Of a stretch of DNA of 34,288 nucleotides, positions 33,368 through 34,288 are shown one piece after another. The number at the start of each line of letters is the position of its first letter. Position 1 is the first letter of the stretch. Location: assembly GCA_025529335.1 (NCBI GenBank), contig JAMYHX010000500.1, positions 1 through 34,288 on the forward strand. Direction: 5' to 3'. The notes below the pieces were generated by a model, which saw nothing but the letters and a program-made list of their open reading frames with translations, had not been told where the DNA came from and did no database searches. A program made the translations under genes and the position numbers. This DNA comes from Rhizopus sp. PT2906. Its lineage: Eukaryota > Mucoromycota > Mucoromycetes > Mucorales > Rhizopodaceae.

Positions 33368-34288
33368 ATGACCGTAGCTGACGATGCTGTAACTATGAAC
33401 AAGGAGGTATATAGTTTACTATCGTCTAGTACTTTATATGTGCTCACTTTATTTCAGAAAATGGTAGAGAAGACACCTGCTGATATAGAAAGAAAGAGAC
33501 AGCTGAATAAGGAAAAGACAGCAAAGAAGCGTAAGCTTGCCGCTGAGAATCCGATCTATCAAGAGATCAAAAGAAGAGAGCTTGCTGAGGGAAAGAAATC
33601 GAGAAGTTGTAATAGAAAAGAGGATGACTTTAGAAATGTGGACGACATTCACACAGCTGTTTATTATTTTGAAGATGGTAATAGCATAAATGACAATATA
33701 GGGGGTTGTATATCTAACTAAATGTATAGATCTTCGTAAAGTAAAGCCTTATTATTTTGAATACAAGTCATTTGCCAAAGGACGATGGCTCAATCGACCA
33801 CTTTTGGAAGTATTTGCATCCGAATTTAGAGATCGCAACGAAGAATATTATGTAAGTTTCAAAGACACCGCTTCAAAAGATCTAACTAAAAGCCGGTATA
33901 TAGAGATATGCTATAGAGAGAGGGCTTCTTACCATCAACGATAAGCCAGTGACAGCAGATACGTTGATAAAGACATCAGATGTTATTGGACACAAAATTC
34001 ATCGACATGAGCCTCCTTGTACAGATGAACCTATAAAGATTGTTCATGAAGAGGACGACTTGCTTGTCATTAATAAACCTGGGGGTATCCCTGTTCATCC
34101 TGCAGGAAGATTTAGACATAATACAGTGATTCATGTACTGAAAAAGGAACATAATATACCCAAACTGTATCGTAAGTTGATTTAGATGCTTGGATTTCTA
34201 GAGTCTAACTTTTTTGTTATATATAGCTGCTAATAGATTAGATTTACCTACGTCTGGATTGATGCTCATTGCCAAGACTCCTGAACGT
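33368..34288 (+). CDS. RluA-family pseudouridine synthase (Pus9/Rib2/RPUSD2 type), 3' end beyond window
   Basis: Exons 33368-33406, 33458-33677, 33730-33851, 33904-34171 and 34227 to the edge stay in phase. The start at 33368 leads a short lysine-rich N-terminus (ERKRQLNKEKTAKKRK). Then come RKVKPYYFEYKSFAKGRW and an S4-like segment (AIERGLLTINDKPV), HRHEPPCTDEPIKIVHEE, DLLVINKPGGIPVHPAGRFR and the catalytic loop NRLDLPTSGLML with its Asp kept. The family makes pseudouridine at position 32 of cytoplasmic or mitochondrial tRNAs. Yeast Rib2 also carries a deaminase domain at its C-terminus, and whether this gene does is not visible. The usual HRLD is NRLD here. The gene is cut by the window end, so its length is unknown. 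Confidence 0.92.

Noticed and set aside
1..34288. tRNA, rRNA, CRISPR or bacterial-type operon signals
   Set aside because: I looked for tRNA T-arm motifs, regular spaced repeats and ribosome-binding sites and saw none. The gene structures are eukaryotic.

Overview
The window is eukaryotic and reads as a filamentous fungus, most likely an early-diverging one (Mucoromycota). The support is many short GT-AG introns (about 48-67 bases, often with CTAAC/CTTAAT-like branch sites), an AT-rich base composition, and gene content: a CYP505/BM3-type P450-reductase fusion, a CSL transcription factor, a KICS2-like protein, a bHLH-zipper factor and SWR1. No bacterial, plasmid, CRISPR, tRNA or rRNA signal was seen. 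All exon joins were worked out by eye from splice signals, reading frame and similarity to remembered families. No searches were run.

Layout. 1-930: a 19-bp minisatellite and a small GCM/WRKY-like zinc-finger gene (minus). 1380-3071: a seven-exon orphan gene that appears to belong to a dispersed lineage-specific family. 3072-5666: gene-poor, with one relic. 5667-9480: a self-sufficient P450-reductase carrying an unexpected N-terminal beta-grasp-like domain. 9586-11710 (minus): ENP2/NOL10, a ribosome-biogenesis WD40 protein. 12113-12909: a peroxiredoxin-fold protein without its peroxidatic cysteine. 13135-13872: a decayed family copy and an interspersed repeat. 14140-15778 (minus): a full-length KICS2 (C12orf66) homologue, divergent from the CSL factor at 16138-18204. 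18640-19711: a C2HC plus PHD finger protein, followed after 108 bases by SWR1 (19820-24440). 26620-27814: a bHLH-zipper factor. 27815-33367: a 5.5-kb gene desert with relics and a second repeat copy. 33368-end: the 5' part of a Pus9/RPUSD2-type pseudouridine synthase, cut by the window edge.

Taken together, the middle of the window (about 9.5-24.4 kb) is a compact block of conserved genes for ribosome assembly, nutrient signalling and chromatin/transcription. Both flanks and the 13-14 kb gap hold repeats and degenerate copies. The observations most worth a second look are the beta-grasp/P450/reductase fusion, a C-to-T nonsense codon in the SWR1 ATPase core that also creates a perfect splice donor, the fungal KICS2 homologue, and the cysteine-less peroxiredoxin.
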